From the NCBI RefSeq assembly GCF_900169785.1, contig NZ_FWER01000030.1:1-60374 (forward strand): DNA of 60,374 nucleotides. Reading direction: 5' to 3'. Shown piece after piece: positions 25,691 to 34,764 of this stretch (positions are counted from its first letter, which is position 1; the number at the start of each line of letters is the position of its first letter). A program made the translations under genes and the position numbers. Under the pieces are notes generated by a model that saw only the letters and a list, made by a program, of their open reading frames with translations, had not been told where the DNA came from and did not search any database. The DNA comes from Rhizobium sullae. Lineage in GTDB: Bacteria > Pseudomonadota > Alphaproteobacteria > Rhizobiales > Rhizobiaceae.

Positions 25691-26137
25691 ATGGACGACA
25701 TCTATAACAGCAAAATCCTCGAATTTGCAGGCAATATTCCGCTGACAGGCAGCCTTGCCGATGCCGACGCAAGCGCCCAGGCGCATTCGAAACTCTGCGG
25801 CTCCAAGGTGCGGATCTGGCTGAAGATGGATGGCGATACCGTCACGGCTTTTGCCCATGACGTCAAGGCGTGCGCGCTCGGCCAGGCATCGTCCTCGATC
25901 ATGGCCCGCCACGTGATCGGCGCAACGGCTGGCGAACTTCGCAAGGCCCGTGAAGACATGCTCGCGATGCTGAAGGCGGACGGAGAAGGTCCGGAAGGCC
26001 GATTCGAGGACATGCGCTACCTGCGGCCGGTCAAGGACTACAAGGCTCGCCACGCATCCACCATGCTGACTTTCGACGCTGTCGTCGATGCGGTTGGGCA
26101 GATCGAAGCGAAGCGCGCGGAAATGGCGGAGGCGTGA
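25691..26137 (+). CDS. Iron-sulfur cluster scaffold-like protein (IscU/NifU N-terminal fold) missing the third cysteine
   Basis: 148 residues that align with the IscU/SufU fold. The first cluster-ligand cysteine is Cys36 in SKLCGSKVRIWLKMDG and the second is Cys61 in KACALGQASSS. The third, normally in a (H/K)CS block near residue 106-128, is replaced by Ala122 in ARHASTMLTFDAV. The usual Asp after the first Cys (CGD) is Ser. It may carry or transfer clusters less stably, or do something else. It is the first gene of a short unit with yidD and a DUF1697 gene, with no other isc or suf genes nearby. Confidence 0.82.
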   Translation: MDDIYNSKILEFAGNIPLTGSLADADASAQAHSKLCGSKVRIWLKMDGDTVTAFAHDVKACALGQASSSIMARHVIGATAGELRKAREDMLAMLKADGEGPEGRFEDMRYLRPVKDYKARHASTMLTFDAVVDAVGQIEAKRAEMAEA

Positions 26138-26149
26138 GCGGCGTAAGCG

Positions 26150-26542
26150 ATGTGCGAATTCTGCTCGACAAGCCATGATAAGGACGAAGGCGGCGCGGCA
26201 GCTTCGCAAAGAAAGCCTTTGCGGTTTTCCCGAAACTATACCGGCCCTTTCCGCAAGACCCCCGATCGCCTGCTCGGCATGGGATTGATCCGGCTTTATC
26301 AGCTGACCTTGTCCGGCTTCATCGGCAATTCATGCCGGCATATTCCGACATGCTCCGAATATGGCTACGAGGCGATCGCACGCCACGGCCTCTGGGCCGG
26401 CGGCTGGATGACCGTCTTCCGCGTCGGGCGCTGCGGGCCGGGCGGAACGAGCGGTCTTGATCCCGTACCTGAAAGGCTGGAGCAGCGCCTTCATTGGTGG
26501 ACGCCGTGGCGCTATTTCGCGCTCGGACGGAAAATGGGCTGA
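26150..26542 (+). CDS. yidD: Membrane protein insertion efficiency factor YidD
   Basis: Small membrane-associated protein that assists YidC. The hallmarks LIRLYQLTLSGFIGNSCRHIP, TCSEYGYEAIARHGLWAGGW and RVGRCGPGG are all present. The N-terminal 40 residues (MCEFCSTSHDKDEGG) precede the conserved region and include two cysteines. 130 residues is within the family range. It starts 12 bp after the IscU-like gene. yidC itself is not in the window, which is common. Confidence 0.93.
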   Translation: MCEFCSTSHDKDEGGAAASQRKPLRFSRNYTGPFRKTPDRLLGMGLIRLYQLTLSGFIGNSCRHIPTCSEYGYEAIARHGLWAGGWMTVFRVGRCGPGGTSGLDPVPERLEQRLHWWTPWRYFALGRKMG

Positions 26543-26552
26543 CGGCACGCCG

Positions 26553-27089
26553 ATGCCACATAAGATCGCCTATGTCGCGCTCCTTCACAGCATTGTGCTC
26601 GCGCCCGGACGCCGGGTGGTGATGTCCGATCTTCGCGACATGGCGGCGGCTCTCGGCTACCGCAACCCGCGCACGCTGGTTTCGACCGGCAATATCGTCT
26701 TTGAAGCAGACAATGCACCACTCGGCGACATCGAGGCGAAGCTTGAAACTGCCTTCAAATCGAAGTTCGGCAAGCCCGTCGATATCATCGTCCGCAAGGG
26801 TGAGGACTGGTCGAGGCTGGCGAACTCCAATCCATTTCCGGATGGCGATGGCAGCCAAGTGATCGTCCGCGTCATGCGCAAGCCGCTCGAACGGCCCGCT
26901 CTCGACGCGCTTCAGAAGTACGTCGAGGCCAACCAGCGTTTGGCGCTTGCCGATGGCGATCTCTGGATCGATTTCGCCGGCAAACCCAGCGAATGGAAGC
27001 TGCTGTCGGCGCTCACCACCAAGCGCATGGGCGCCGGCACGCTGCGCAATTGGAACACGGTGCGTGGCCTTGCCGAAATGATCGGCTGA
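26553..27089 (+). CDS. DUF1697-family protein
   Basis: 178 residues from MPHKIAYVALLHSIVLAPGRRVVMSDLRDM, with the family stretch YRNPRTLVSTGNIVFEAD and NPFPDGDGSQVIVRVM. These soluble proteins are common in bacteria and have no established function. The start lies 10 bp beyond the yidD stop; a reading extending back into yidD (26457) was rejected. It ends 123 bp before thrS. Confidence 0.82.
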   Translation: MPHKIAYVALLHSIVLAPGRRVVMSDLRDMAAALGYRNPRTLVSTGNIVFEADNAPLGDIEAKLETAFKSKFGKPVDIIVRKGEDWSRLANSNPFPDGDGSQVIVRVMRKPLERPALDALQKYVEANQRLALADGDLWIDFAGKPSEWKLLSALTTKRMGAGTLRNWNTVRGLAEMIG

Positions 27090-27212
27090 ACAGGGTCTGC
27101 CTTTACTCAAAGGCCAAATCTCGGTATCAGGCGGCAGCGCGTTCGTGCGGACGAAGCGCTTCATTGCAACCACCCGCATTCGTTGGCGGGACTGGACAAG
27201 GAGAATATCGAT

Positions 27213-29216
27213 ATGTCCCAATCCGTTTCCCTGACTTTCCCCGATGGCAATCAACGCAACTTCGACACCGGCACGACCGGCCGCGACGTTGCCGAATCCA
27301 TTTCCAAGTCGCTTGCCAAGAAGGCCGTCGCCATTGCGATCGATGGCACCGTGCGCGACCTTTCCGATCCCGTGACGACGGGCAAGATCGAGATCATCAC
27401 CCGTAACGACGCGCGCGCGCTGGAACTCATCCGCCACGACGCAGCACACGTCATGGCGGAAGCCGTGCAGGAGCTTTGGCCCGGTACGCAGGTGACGATC
27501 GGCCCGGTGATCGAGAACGGCTTCTACTACGACTTCGCCAAGAACGAACCCTTCACGCTGGACGATCTGCCGAAGATCGAAAAGAAGATGAAGGAGATCA
27601 TCGCCCGCAACGCGCCCTTCACCAAGCAGGTCTGGTCGCGCGAGAAGGCGAAGGAAGTGTTTGCCGCCAAGGGCGAGCAGTACAAGGTCGAACTCGTCGA
27701 TGCGATTCCGGAAGGCCAGGATCTGAAGATCTACTATCAGGGCGACTGGTTCGACCTTTGCCGCGGCCCGCACATGGCATCGACCGGTCAGATCGGCTCG
27801 GCTTTCAAGCTGTTGAAGGTTGCAGGCGCCTATTGGCGCGGTGACAGCAACAATCCGATGCTCTCCCGTATCTACGGCACGGCCTTTGCCGAGCAGTCCG
27901 AACTCGACAACTACCTTCACATGCTTGCTGAAGCCGAGAAGCGCGACCATCGCCGCCTCGGCCGTGAAATGGACCTGTTCCATTTCCAGGAAGAGGGCCC
28001 GGGCGTCGTTTTCTGGCATGGCAAGGGCTGGCGCATCTTCCAGGCGCTGGTGGCCTATATGCGCCGGCGTCTGGCCGCTGACTATCAGGAAGTCAACGCG
28101 CCGCAGGTTCTCGATACCTCGCTCTGGGAGACCTCTGGGCACTGGGGTTGGTACCAGGAGAACATGTTCGCGGTGAAATCGGCGCATTCGCTGACGCATC
28201 CAGATGACAAGGAAGCCGACACCCGCATCTTCGCCCTGAAGCCGATGAACTGCCCGGGTCATGTGCTGATCTTCAAGCATGGCCTGAAGTCCTATCGCGA
28301 ACTGCCGATCCGTCTTGCGGAATTCGGCACGGTGCATCGCTACGAACCGTCCGGTGCGCTGCACGGCCTCATGCGCGTGCGCGGCTTCACGCAGGACGAC
28401 GCGCACATCTTCTGCACCGACGAGCAGATGGCCGCTGAGTGCCTGAAGATCAACGACCTGATCCTCTCGGTCTACAAGGATTTTGGCTTCGACGAGATCA
28501 CCATCAAACTCTCCACGCGCCCGGACAAGCGCGTCGGTTCGGATGAACTCTGGGATCGCGCCGAGAGCGTCATGATGGACGTGCTCACCACGATCCAGCA
28601 GCAGTCGAACGACATCAAGACCGGCATTCTGCCGGGTGAGGGCGCGTTCTACGGCCCGAAGTTCGAATATACACTGAAGGACGCGATCGGCCGCGAATGG
28701 CAGTGCGGCACGACGCAGGTCGACTTCAACCTGCCGGAACGCTTCGGGGCCTTCTATATCGACAGCAATTCGGAGAAGACGCAGCCGGTGATGATCCACC
28801 GCGCCATCTGCGGTTCTATGGAACGCTTCCTCGGCATCCTGATCGAGAATTTCGCGGGCCATCTGCCGCTCTGGGTTTCGCCACTGCAGGTCGTGGTCGC
28901 AACGATCACCTCGGAAGCGGACGGCTATGGCGCGGAAGTTGCCGAAGCGCTACGTGAGGCAGGGCTCAACGTCGAGGCCGACTTCCGTAACGAGAAGATC
29001 AACTACAAGATCCGCGAACATTCCGTTACGAAAGTTCCCGTGATCATCGTCTGCGGCAGGAAGGAAGCCGAAGAGCGCACCGTCAACATCCGCCGCCTCG
29101 GCAGCCAGGAGCAGACCTCGATGCCGCTTGCCGAGGCGATCGAGAGCCTTGCTTGGGAAGCGACGCCGCCGGATATCCGCCGCAAGATCGAAGCCAAGAA
29201 GGCGATAGCTGCCTGA
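27213..29216 (+). CDS. thrS: Threonyl-tRNA synthetase
   Basis: Class II aminoacyl-tRNA synthetase, 667 residues. Domains in order: TGS (about 1-63), SAD editing domain with HxxxH (RHDAAHVMAEAVQELWPG), catalytic core with motif 2 (FGTVHRYEPSGALHGLMRVRGFTQDDAHIF) and motif 3 (PVMIHRAICGSMERFLGILIE), and an anticodon-binding domain at the C-terminus. The zinc ligand Cys is in LKPMNCPGH. The ATG at 27213 follows AAGGAGAAT. No T-box or other leader was seen. A weak stem (29226-29257) lies after the stop. Confidence 0.97.
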   Translation: MSQSVSLTFPDGNQRNFDTGTTGRDVAESISKSLAKKAVAIAIDGTVRDLSDPVTTGKIEIITRNDARALELIRHDAAHVMAEAVQELWPGTQVTIGPVIENGFYYDFAKNEPFTLDDLPKIEKKMKEIIARNAPFTKQVWSREKAKEVFAAKGEQYKVELVDAIPEGQDLKIYYQGDWFDLCRGPHMASTGQIGSAFKLLKVAGAYWRGDSNNPMLSRIYGTAFAEQSELDNYLHMLAEAEKRDHRRLGREMDLFHFQEEGPGVVFWHGKGWRIFQALVAYMRRRLAADYQEVNAPQVLDTSLWETSGHWGWYQENMFAVKSAHSLTHPDDKEADTRIFALKPMNCPGHVLIFKHGLKSYRELPIRLAEFGTVHRYEPSGALHGLMRVRGFTQDDAHIFCTDEQMAAECLKINDLILSVYKDFGFDEITIKLSTRPDKRVGSDELWDRAESVMMDVLTTIQQQSNDIKTGILPGEGAFYGPKFEYTLKDAIGREWQCGTTQVDFNLPERFGAFYIDSNSEKTQPVMIHRAICGSMERFLGILIENFAGHLPLWVSPLQVVVATITSEADGYGAEVAEALREAGLNVEADFRNEKINYKIREHSVTKVPVIIVCGRKEAEERTVNIRRLGSQEQTSMPLAEAIESLAWEATPPDIRRKIEAKKAIAA

Positions 29217-29284
29217 TTTCTGTCAGACGGCTGTCATCGCTTTGAAATATAGCCGTCCGGTCTTTTACGAGAGGCTGGGCGGCT

Positions 29285-30112
29285 TTGCGATTCAAACAGC
29301 TATCTTATGCGAGCGAAAGCGATCCGCGTCTCAAGCGCTGGCTGATCCGCTCGATCGAGGGGCTCTCCGGGCGCGACCGTTACGTGCGGCTCTACGCTAT
29401 CTGGCGCAGCGATATCGTTCCAACGCGCGAGCGCGTCTTCGGCAAACTGCTCGATCTCCTTGACGTGCGCCTTGACATCAATGGCGCGTGGCCGCCGGAA
29501 ACGGCCGCAGACCGGCCGCTCGTCATCGTCGCCAACCATCCGTTCGGTATTGGAGACGGCATTGCCGTGCTGGCTCTTGCCGAACAGCTTGGACGACCAT
29601 TTCGCGTTCTCATACACAACGAATTGCTCAAGGTTCCGGAAATGGCGGCCTATTCGCTTCCGATATCCTTCGATGAGACGAAAGAGGCCATCGCCCTCAA
29701 CATGGAGACGCGCCGGGCGGCGGTCCGGCTTCTGAAGGAGGGCGTTGCCGTCATCATCTTCCCAGGCGGCGGCGTCGCCACCGCAAAAAACGGCTTCGGC
29801 CGAGCCGAAGATCTGCCCTGGAAGATGTTTCCTGCCAAGCTCGTCCAGGCGGCCGGTGCCAGCGTTCTGCCAATCTATTTCGAAGGCCAGAACGGGCGGC
29901 TCTTTCATATCGTCAGCCGCTTCTCGCCGACGCTCCGCCTCTCACTGCTGATCCGCGAATTCCGCCGGCTATCGGGCAAGACGATTGTCGCGCGCGCGGG
30001 CCAGGTACTGCCTTATGAAAAACTGCGAAGGAACGACCGCAAGGATCTGCTGGCAGCGCTTTACGATGCGGTCTTTTCGTTGGATTTCGGCACCAAACGA
30101 AAGCGCGTCTGA
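29285..30112 (+). CDS. Lysophospholipid acyltransferase (PlsC family)
   Basis: 275 residues. The acyltransferase motif I is VIVANHPFGIGDG and motif III is VAVIIFPGGGVAT, both characteristic of PlsC-like acyltransferases that acylate lysophosphatidate or lyso-ornithine lipid at the membrane. No membrane anchor is evident, so it is probably peripheral. The spacing H-PFGIG-D is the wider form seen in the hemolysin-like/OlsA-type group rather than canonical HX4D. The start is TTG with GAGAGG about 11 bases before. It follows thrS by 68 bp. Confidence 0.82.
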   Translation: MRFKQLSYASESDPRLKRWLIRSIEGLSGRDRYVRLYAIWRSDIVPTRERVFGKLLDLLDVRLDINGAWPPETAADRPLVIVANHPFGIGDGIAVLALAEQLGRPFRVLIHNELLKVPEMAAYSLPISFDETKEAIALNMETRRAAVRLLKEGVAVIIFPGGGVATAKNGFGRAEDLPWKMFPAKLVQAAGASVLPIYFEGQNGRLFHIVSRFSPTLRLSLLIREFRRLSGKTIVARAGQVLPYEKLRRNDRKDLLAALYDAVFSLDFGTKRKRV

Positions 30113-30114
30113 AT

Positions 30115-31212
30115 TCAATCGGCGTCGGCGCCTGCCGTGCCGTTGCCCGGCAGCAGTTGCTCGTAGGAAGGCAACGGCGCCGGTGCGGAATTCTGCTGCT
30201 CGCCGGCGGCTGATGGCTGCGGTTCCTGCTGCAGCGTCGTCGCGGCGCTTGCCGGCTCCTGCGGCTGCTCGTTCTTCATCAGCACTTCGACATCGGTATT
30301 CTTGCCGGCCTCGACCTTGAAGTCGCGTTGATAGATCTTGTCCTTGTTGCGCGCGACGGCGGAATATTCGCCTTCGGCCAGAACCATCGTCGGAAAAGCG
30401 CTGACGCTTTCGCCGACGCTGTCGCCCGCGGCCGTCAGGATCGACCAGGCCGTATCGGCGATCGCTTCACCGCCGGCTTCGGAAACCAGCTTGAAGGTGA
30501 TCTGCGCCGCGCGGTGCTGGATGGTCGCTTCCGTGAGCCCTCCGGCTTCCACCTGTATATCGGCGCGGATGACGGCGTTGACATCGCCATATTCGGAAAC
30601 GATGTGATAGGTGCCGGCATTCAGCCTGACGACGGTGTTCGGCGAGACGTCTGCCGTCACCAATCCGCGTTCGCCGTCATCACGGACTTCCGACGAGTAG
30701 ATGGAGAAGCGCAGCTGATCCGGGCGGATGCGAACGTCGGAGCCGGAAATCGCGTTGAGCAGCAGACCGCCCGCATCGAGCACCATCACTTGCTTGTCAA
30801 GCTTGCCGCTGTCGGGAACATTCACCTTGCGTGTGACGCCGGCGCGGCCGAAGGAGACGTTCACCAGATAGTCGCCCGGCGCCAGCTGGAAAGCCGCCGA
30901 CCCGCCGCGCGCGCTCGCCACCAGCGGCAGCTTGCCGTCGCCCCCGGCGATCGGGCTGAACACGTACCAGGAGAGGCCGTCTTCCAGCGGCTCGCCGTCG
31001 GCCGTCAGCTTCGCCTCGATCTCGACCTCCTGCAACGCGACTCCTTGAGGCGCGCTGCCGGGGGCGATGAACGCGTTGAGCTTCGGCATTTTTGCCGTCG
31101 TATCGAGCTGCTTAAACTCCTTGAACGCGTCCTGCGCGCCTGCGCCGAAAGGCAGCGAAGCCGCCAGAACAAGTGCAAAGGCCATACGCGCAAAAGGCAA
31201 AATGCCGAGCAT
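30115..31212 (-). CDS. Exported conserved hypothetical protein with repeated beta-type domains, 365 aa
   Basis: A clear signal peptide (MLGILPFARMAFALVLAASLPFGAGAQDA) is followed by about 260 residues that look like several Ig-like or carboxypeptidase-regulatory-type beta modules. Recurrent stretches include APGDYLVNVSFGRAG, NAGTYHIVSEYGDVNAVI and AEGEYSAVARNKDKIYQRDFKVEAG. The last 50 residues are Pro/Gln/Ala-rich and probably disordered. It is a periplasmic or envelope protein of unknown role. AGGAAAG precedes the ATG at 31212; the 31254 start was rejected. It converges with the acyltransferase gene, with a 2-bp gap. Confidence 0.72.
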   Translation of the reverse strand: MLGILPFARMAFALVLAASLPFGAGAQDAFKEFKQLDTTAKMPKLNAFIAPGSAPQGVALQEVEIEAKLTADGEPLEDGLSWYVFSPIAGGDGKLPLVASARGGSAAFQLAPGDYLVNVSFGRAGVTRKVNVPDSGKLDKQVMVLDAGGLLLNAISGSDVRIRPDQLRFSIYSSEVRDDGERGLVTADVSPNTVVRLNAGTYHIVSEYGDVNAVIRADIQVEAGGLTEATIQHRAAQITFKLVSEAGGEAIADTAWSILTAAGDSVGESVSAFPTMVLAEGEYSAVARNKDKIYQRDFKVEAGKNTDVEVLMKNEQPQEPASAATTLQQEPQPSAAGEQQNSAPAPLPSYEQLLPGNGTAGADAD

Positions 31213-31325
31213 GTCTTTCCTGAACAGATTGACTTCTGAAATCACAGAGGCCACTTCAAGACCAACGCGATGGCAAATTCAAGACCCATCCCTACCGCTG
31301 TCATGAAAATGAAAGTTTCCCCCGC

Positions 31326-31910
31326 ATGAAATCCGATATCAAGTTGATCGATTACCTCGCCGTGCGCCGTTCCATCCCTGCCTTCCAGATGTGCGAACCC
31401 GGACCGGAGAAGGCGGAGATCGAGGAAATCCTCCGTCTGGCATCTCGCGTTCCCGACCACGGCAAGCTCGCGCCCTGGCGCTTCATTGTCTATCGCGGTG
31501 AAGAGCGTGTTCGCATCGGCAAAGAGCTTCTGAAGCTCGCACTCGAAGCCAAGCCCGATCTTTCCGAGGAAATGATAGAGGTCGAGCGCACGCGCTTGAC
31601 GCGCGCGCCGGTCGTCGTTGCCGTGGTCAGCAAGGCCGGTCCGCATCTCAAGATCCCGGAATGGGAACAAATCATGTCGGCCGGTGCCGTTTGCCTCAAC
31701 ATCATCTTCTCGGCGAATGCCCATGGCTGGGTCGCAAACTGGCTGACCGAATGGTTCGCTTACGACGACCGTGCCTATCCGCTGCTTGGGGTCCAGCCCG
31801 GCGAAAAGGTTGCCGGCTTCATCCATATCGGCTCGACAGAGTTTCCCGCGGTCGAACGCCCCCGCCCGGAACTCACCGAGACGGTCACCTGGGTCGGCGG
31901 GGAAGATTGA
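31326..31910 (+). CDS. Nitroreductase-family flavoprotein
   Basis: 194 residues of the FMN-dependent nitroreductase fold (RutE/YdjA-like): RRSIPAFQMCEPGPEKAEIEEIL, SRVPDHGKLAPWRFIVY and VQPGEKVAGFIHIGST. It reduces nitro-compounds, quinones or other organic acceptors using NAD(P)H. The physiological substrate is unknown. It shares one base with the ATG of the downstream flavin reductase (TGATG), so the two are translationally coupled and may act on the same flavin-linked reaction. Confidence 0.85.
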   Translation: MKSDIKLIDYLAVRRSIPAFQMCEPGPEKAEIEEILRLASRVPDHGKLAPWRFIVYRGEERVRIGKELLKLALEAKPDLSEEMIEVERTRLTRAPVVVAVVSKAGPHLKIPEWEQIMSAGAVCLNIIFSANAHGWVANWLTEWFAYDDRAYPLLGVQPGEKVAGFIHIGSTEFPAVERPRPELTETVTWVGGED

Positions 31911-32542
31911 TGTTCTATCCGACCGACAGCAATATGCACGGCCTCTCGCACGATCCGTTCAAGGCGATCATCACGCCGCGGCCGATCGGCTGGATCGGCA
32001 CGAAGGGCAGGGACGGCTCGCTGAACCTTGGGCCCTATTCCTTCTTCAACGCCGTTTCCGACCGGCCGAAGCTGGTGATGTTTTCCTCCAGCGGCCGTAA
32101 GCACAGCCAGCGCAACGCTGCTGAAACCGGGGTCTTCACCTGCAATTTCGTAAGCCGCAATCTTGTCGAGCAGATGAACCTCTCGTCGGCAACCATGCCT
32201 TACGGCGTCAACGAATTCGAACTAGCGGGACTTACGGCAAAGCAGGGCGAGCTTGTCGATGCGCCCTATGTAGCCGAAGCCTTCGCCGTGCTCGAATGCA
32301 AGGTGACCGAGCTGATCGAACCCAAGACCCTTTCCGGCGAACCTTCGGAGAGCGTCATGGTTTTCGGTGAAGTTGTCGGCATCCATATCGATGAATCGAT
32401 CATCCGCGAGGGACGCCTGGACATGTCGATCGCCCGGCCTGTCGCGCGCATGGGGTATATGGATTACAGCGAAGGCAGCGACGTCTTCGAGCTGCTGCGC
32501 CCGCAAGTGCCGAACGATCTGATCGCGGCGGGCAAGGGTTAA
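31910..32542 (+). CDS. Flavin reductase-like (flavoredoxin-type) FMN-binding protein
   Basis: 210 residues starting MFYPTDSNMHGLSHDPFKAII. The FMN-binding split-barrel signature is TPRPIGWIGTKGRDGSLNLGPYSFFNAVSDRP. Members bind FMN and supply reduced flavin or transfer electrons. The start at 31910 overlaps the nitroreductase stop by one base. Confidence 0.85.
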   Translation: MFYPTDSNMHGLSHDPFKAIITPRPIGWIGTKGRDGSLNLGPYSFFNAVSDRPKLVMFSSSGRKHSQRNAAETGVFTCNFVSRNLVEQMNLSSATMPYGVNEFELAGLTAKQGELVDAPYVAEAFAVLECKVTELIEPKTLSGEPSESVMVFGEVVGIHIDESIIREGRLDMSIARPVARMGYMDYSEGSDVFELLRPQVPNDLIAAGKG

Positions 32543-32634
32543 TGAATATGGTGAACCAATCATAAACCATTTGCCGATAGCCTCATTCCAAAGGTAGAGC
32601 GCGAAGGAATCGCGTTCGAAGGTTGGGGCGTAAT

Positions 32635-33774
32635 GTGATCGTAGAAGCTTTTCTGCGCTGGGTTGAGACTGCCAAGGCTGGAGACAGGGCCCGCGCCGCA
32701 AGCGCACTCGGCCGGGCCTATCTGCAATCCGAAATGCTTCCCGAGGAGCGCCGGGCCGCCGAAATGGCAATGACCTTCCTGCTCGACGATCCGTCGCCGG
32801 GCGTGCGCTTGGCGCTGGCGGAGGTGATCGCCTGGTCGAGCGACGCGCCCCGCGGTATCATTCTTGCCTTGGCCGAAGACCAGCCGGAGATCGCCTGCCA
32901 CGCCGTGACGTGCTCTCCGCTGCTCTCAGACGCCGATCTGGTCGATCTCGCAGCCCGCGGCGGCAGTGTGACTCGCATCCTGATCGCCGCACGTGCTTCG
33001 ATATCCCGCGCCGTTTCAGCCGCTCTGGCGGAAGTCGGTGATGAAGAGGACATCCTCTGCCTTCTCGAAAACGAGGGTGCCACGATTGCTCCAGCATCCC
33101 TGAAGCGCATTGCGGAACGGCTGGGCGACTGCTGCGATATCCGCAATCTGCTGCTTGATCGCGCCGATCTTCCAGCCGATGCCCGTCAACTGCTGACGCA
33201 GCATGTCAGCAATGCCTTGGTCGCCCTACCGCTGGCGCGGGCGGTTATCGGTCTCAATCGTTTGCAGCGCATCAGCCGCGAGGCGACTCAGGCGGCTGTC
33301 GTATCGCTCGCCGGCGACATCCAGCCGCGCGAGATCGCCGATCTCGTCGAGCACCTGCGTCTTACTGGTCATCTGACGCCGTGCTTTCTCATGCATGCCC
33401 TCTGCTGCGGCAAGGTGGATTTCTTCGCGGGCGCCATCGTCAATCTTACCGGCTGCACCGAAAAGCGCGTTCGCTCGATCCTCGCTACCGGCCGCATGCA
33501 TGCGGTACGTGCCCTCTACGAGGCGGCCGGGCTCAACCGCGAGATCAGCACAGTGTTCGTCGAAGCGACGCTTCTCTGGCGCGAAGCGTCCAAAAAGACC
33601 GGAGGCACCATGCTTGCCAATGTGTGCGGCAGGTTGCTCGAACGCTTCCGTCACCACGACGGCACCCATAACGCCGTCGGCGAGCTGCTCGATCTGGTCG
33701 AGAAGCTTCATATAACCGAGCAACGCCAATCGGCGCGCAGCTACGCTTCGCTGACGGCGCTCGCCGCCGCCTAG
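32635..33774 (+). CDS. DUF2336-domain protein
   Basis: 379 residues, almost entirely alpha-helical and HEAT-repeat-like: repeated stretches such as LLDDPSPGVRLALAEVIAW, LALAEDQPEIACHAVTCSPLLSDADLVDL and ILIAARASISRAVSAALAE. DUF2336 is common in alphaproteobacteria and has no firm function; some members sit by regulators of the cell envelope or cell cycle. No signal peptide or membrane segment is seen. The start codon is GTG at 32635 behind GGGGCG; a TTG at 32623 is a possible alternative. Confidence 0.75.
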   Translation: MIVEAFLRWVETAKAGDRARAASALGRAYLQSEMLPEERRAAEMAMTFLLDDPSPGVRLALAEVIAWSSDAPRGIILALAEDQPEIACHAVTCSPLLSDADLVDLAARGGSVTRILIAARASISRAVSAALAEVGDEEDILCLLENEGATIAPASLKRIAERLGDCCDIRNLLLDRADLPADARQLLTQHVSNALVALPLARAVIGLNRLQRISREATQAAVVSLAGDIQPREIADLVEHLRLTGHLTPCFLMHALCCGKVDFFAGAIVNLTGCTEKRVRSILATGRMHAVRALYEAAGLNREISTVFVEATLLWREASKKTGGTMLANVCGRLLERFRHHDGTHNAVGELLDLVEKLHITEQRQSARSYASLTALAAA

Positions 33775-33776
33775 TC

Positions 33777-34190
33777 TTAATTCTTGAAACGCTGAACGGC
33801 CCAGGAATAGCCATCCGAAACAAAGTGTACCGGCTTCTCCAGCGTATGCTTGACGCTTTCGCCGGTGGGCAGGCGTGTGCGCACTCGGTCGGCAAAGCGG
33901 AGAGCGAAAGCGCGGATGCCGGTCTTTTCGATGTCCTGAACCGTCGGCACCGGGGCAGGGGTGGCGTTGGCAATTTTGGGCGGCTCCGCCGCGACAGCGG
34001 GCTTCGGTGCTTCGCAAACAGCGATCACGGTCGGGTAGTTGGCATTGGCAAAGGATTTGAGCCGCTTTTCCGACTCGGCGTCGCACATCGCCACCGTTTC
34101 CCAGCGCTTATCGATCGTTGCGACATAATTACATTGCGTGACCGAGTCATTGCAGCCGAGGATGGTCATGGCGACGAAGACCGCTTGCAT
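33777..34190 (-). CDS. Small exported or lipoprotein-like hypothetical protein, 137 aa
   Basis: It starts MQAVFVAMTILGCNDSVTQCN, a short hydrophobic run ending at Cys13, which resembles a lipobox (ILGC), so it may be a lipoprotein. Three further cysteines follow. The middle is Pro/Ala-rich (KPAVAAEPPKIANATPAPVPT) and the C-terminus ends HFVSDGYSWAVQRFKN. No domain is recognised. It converges with DUF2336 with a two-base gap. Confidence 0.55.
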   Translation of the reverse strand: MQAVFVAMTILGCNDSVTQCNYVATIDKRWETVAMCDAESEKRLKSFANANYPTVIAVCEAPKPAVAAEPPKIANATPAPVPTVQDIEKTGIRAFALRFADRVRTRLPTGESVKHTLEKPVHFVSDGYSWAVQRFKN

Positions 34191-34305
34191 AATCGAACCC
34201 TTTGATTATTGAAATTCCTTGCCTTAGACGAGGCAATTCCAACCGAAAGATGGCGGCCACATTAACCTTTTGTCATGCGCCGCCGCCGCAGAACCTGAGA
34301 ACACC

Positions 34306-34764
34306 ATGTCTGTCACCGTCGCTCTTGAATCGCCGCGCCAACCGGAAATCATCCGCCTTCTCGACCTTTCGGATGCCTATGCGCAGTCGCTCTATCCTGC
34401 CGAAAGCAATCACCTCGTCGGTCTCTCGACCCTGGAGAAGCCTGCCGTAAGTTTCTTCGTTGCGCGGAATGCAGGAGCAATCGTCGGCTGTGCGGCACTC
34501 GTGGAGGCAGGTGACGGCACGGCGGAGATCAAGCGCATGTTCGTCGATCTGGAGGCGAGGGGATTGAAAGTCGCAAGCCGCCTGATGGACCGGCTCGAGG
34601 AACGCGCCCGGGAACTCGGCCTCGATGCGCTCCGGCTCGAGACCGGCATCTACCAGCCGGAGGCGATCGGCCTTTACCGCAAATACGGCTATGCCGACAT
34701 CGAGCCCTTCGGCTCTTACCTGCCGGACCCGCTCAGCCTCTTCATGGAGAAGCGGCTGAAATGA
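34306..34764 (+). CDS. GNAT-family N-acetyltransferase
   Basis: 152 residues. The acetyl-CoA site is visible as IKRMFVDLEARGLKVASRLMDRLEERA, with the conserved (V/L)xxxxRGxGxA-type loop altered to ARGLKVA. LYRKYGYADIEPF gives the C-terminal GNAT block. The acceptor substrate is unknown. The ATG at 34306 gives the usual N-terminus. The stop directly abuts the stop of the converging permease gene. Confidence 0.82.
   Translation: MSVTVALESPRQPEIIRLLDLSDAYAQSLYPAESNHLVGLSTLEKPAVSFFVARNAGAIVGCAALVEAGDGTAEIKRMFVDLEARGLKVASRLMDRLEERARELGLDALRLETGIYQPEAIGLYRKYGYADIEPFGSYLPDPLSLFMEKRLK

Noticed and set aside
27090..27212. T-box or other leader upstream of thrS
   Set aside because: The gap of 123 bp shows no T-box sequence and rhizobia do not normally use this for thrS.
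26319..28862. 847-residue open frame opposite yidD/DUF1697/thrS
   Set aside because: It runs antisense across three well-supported genes and has no recognisable motif.
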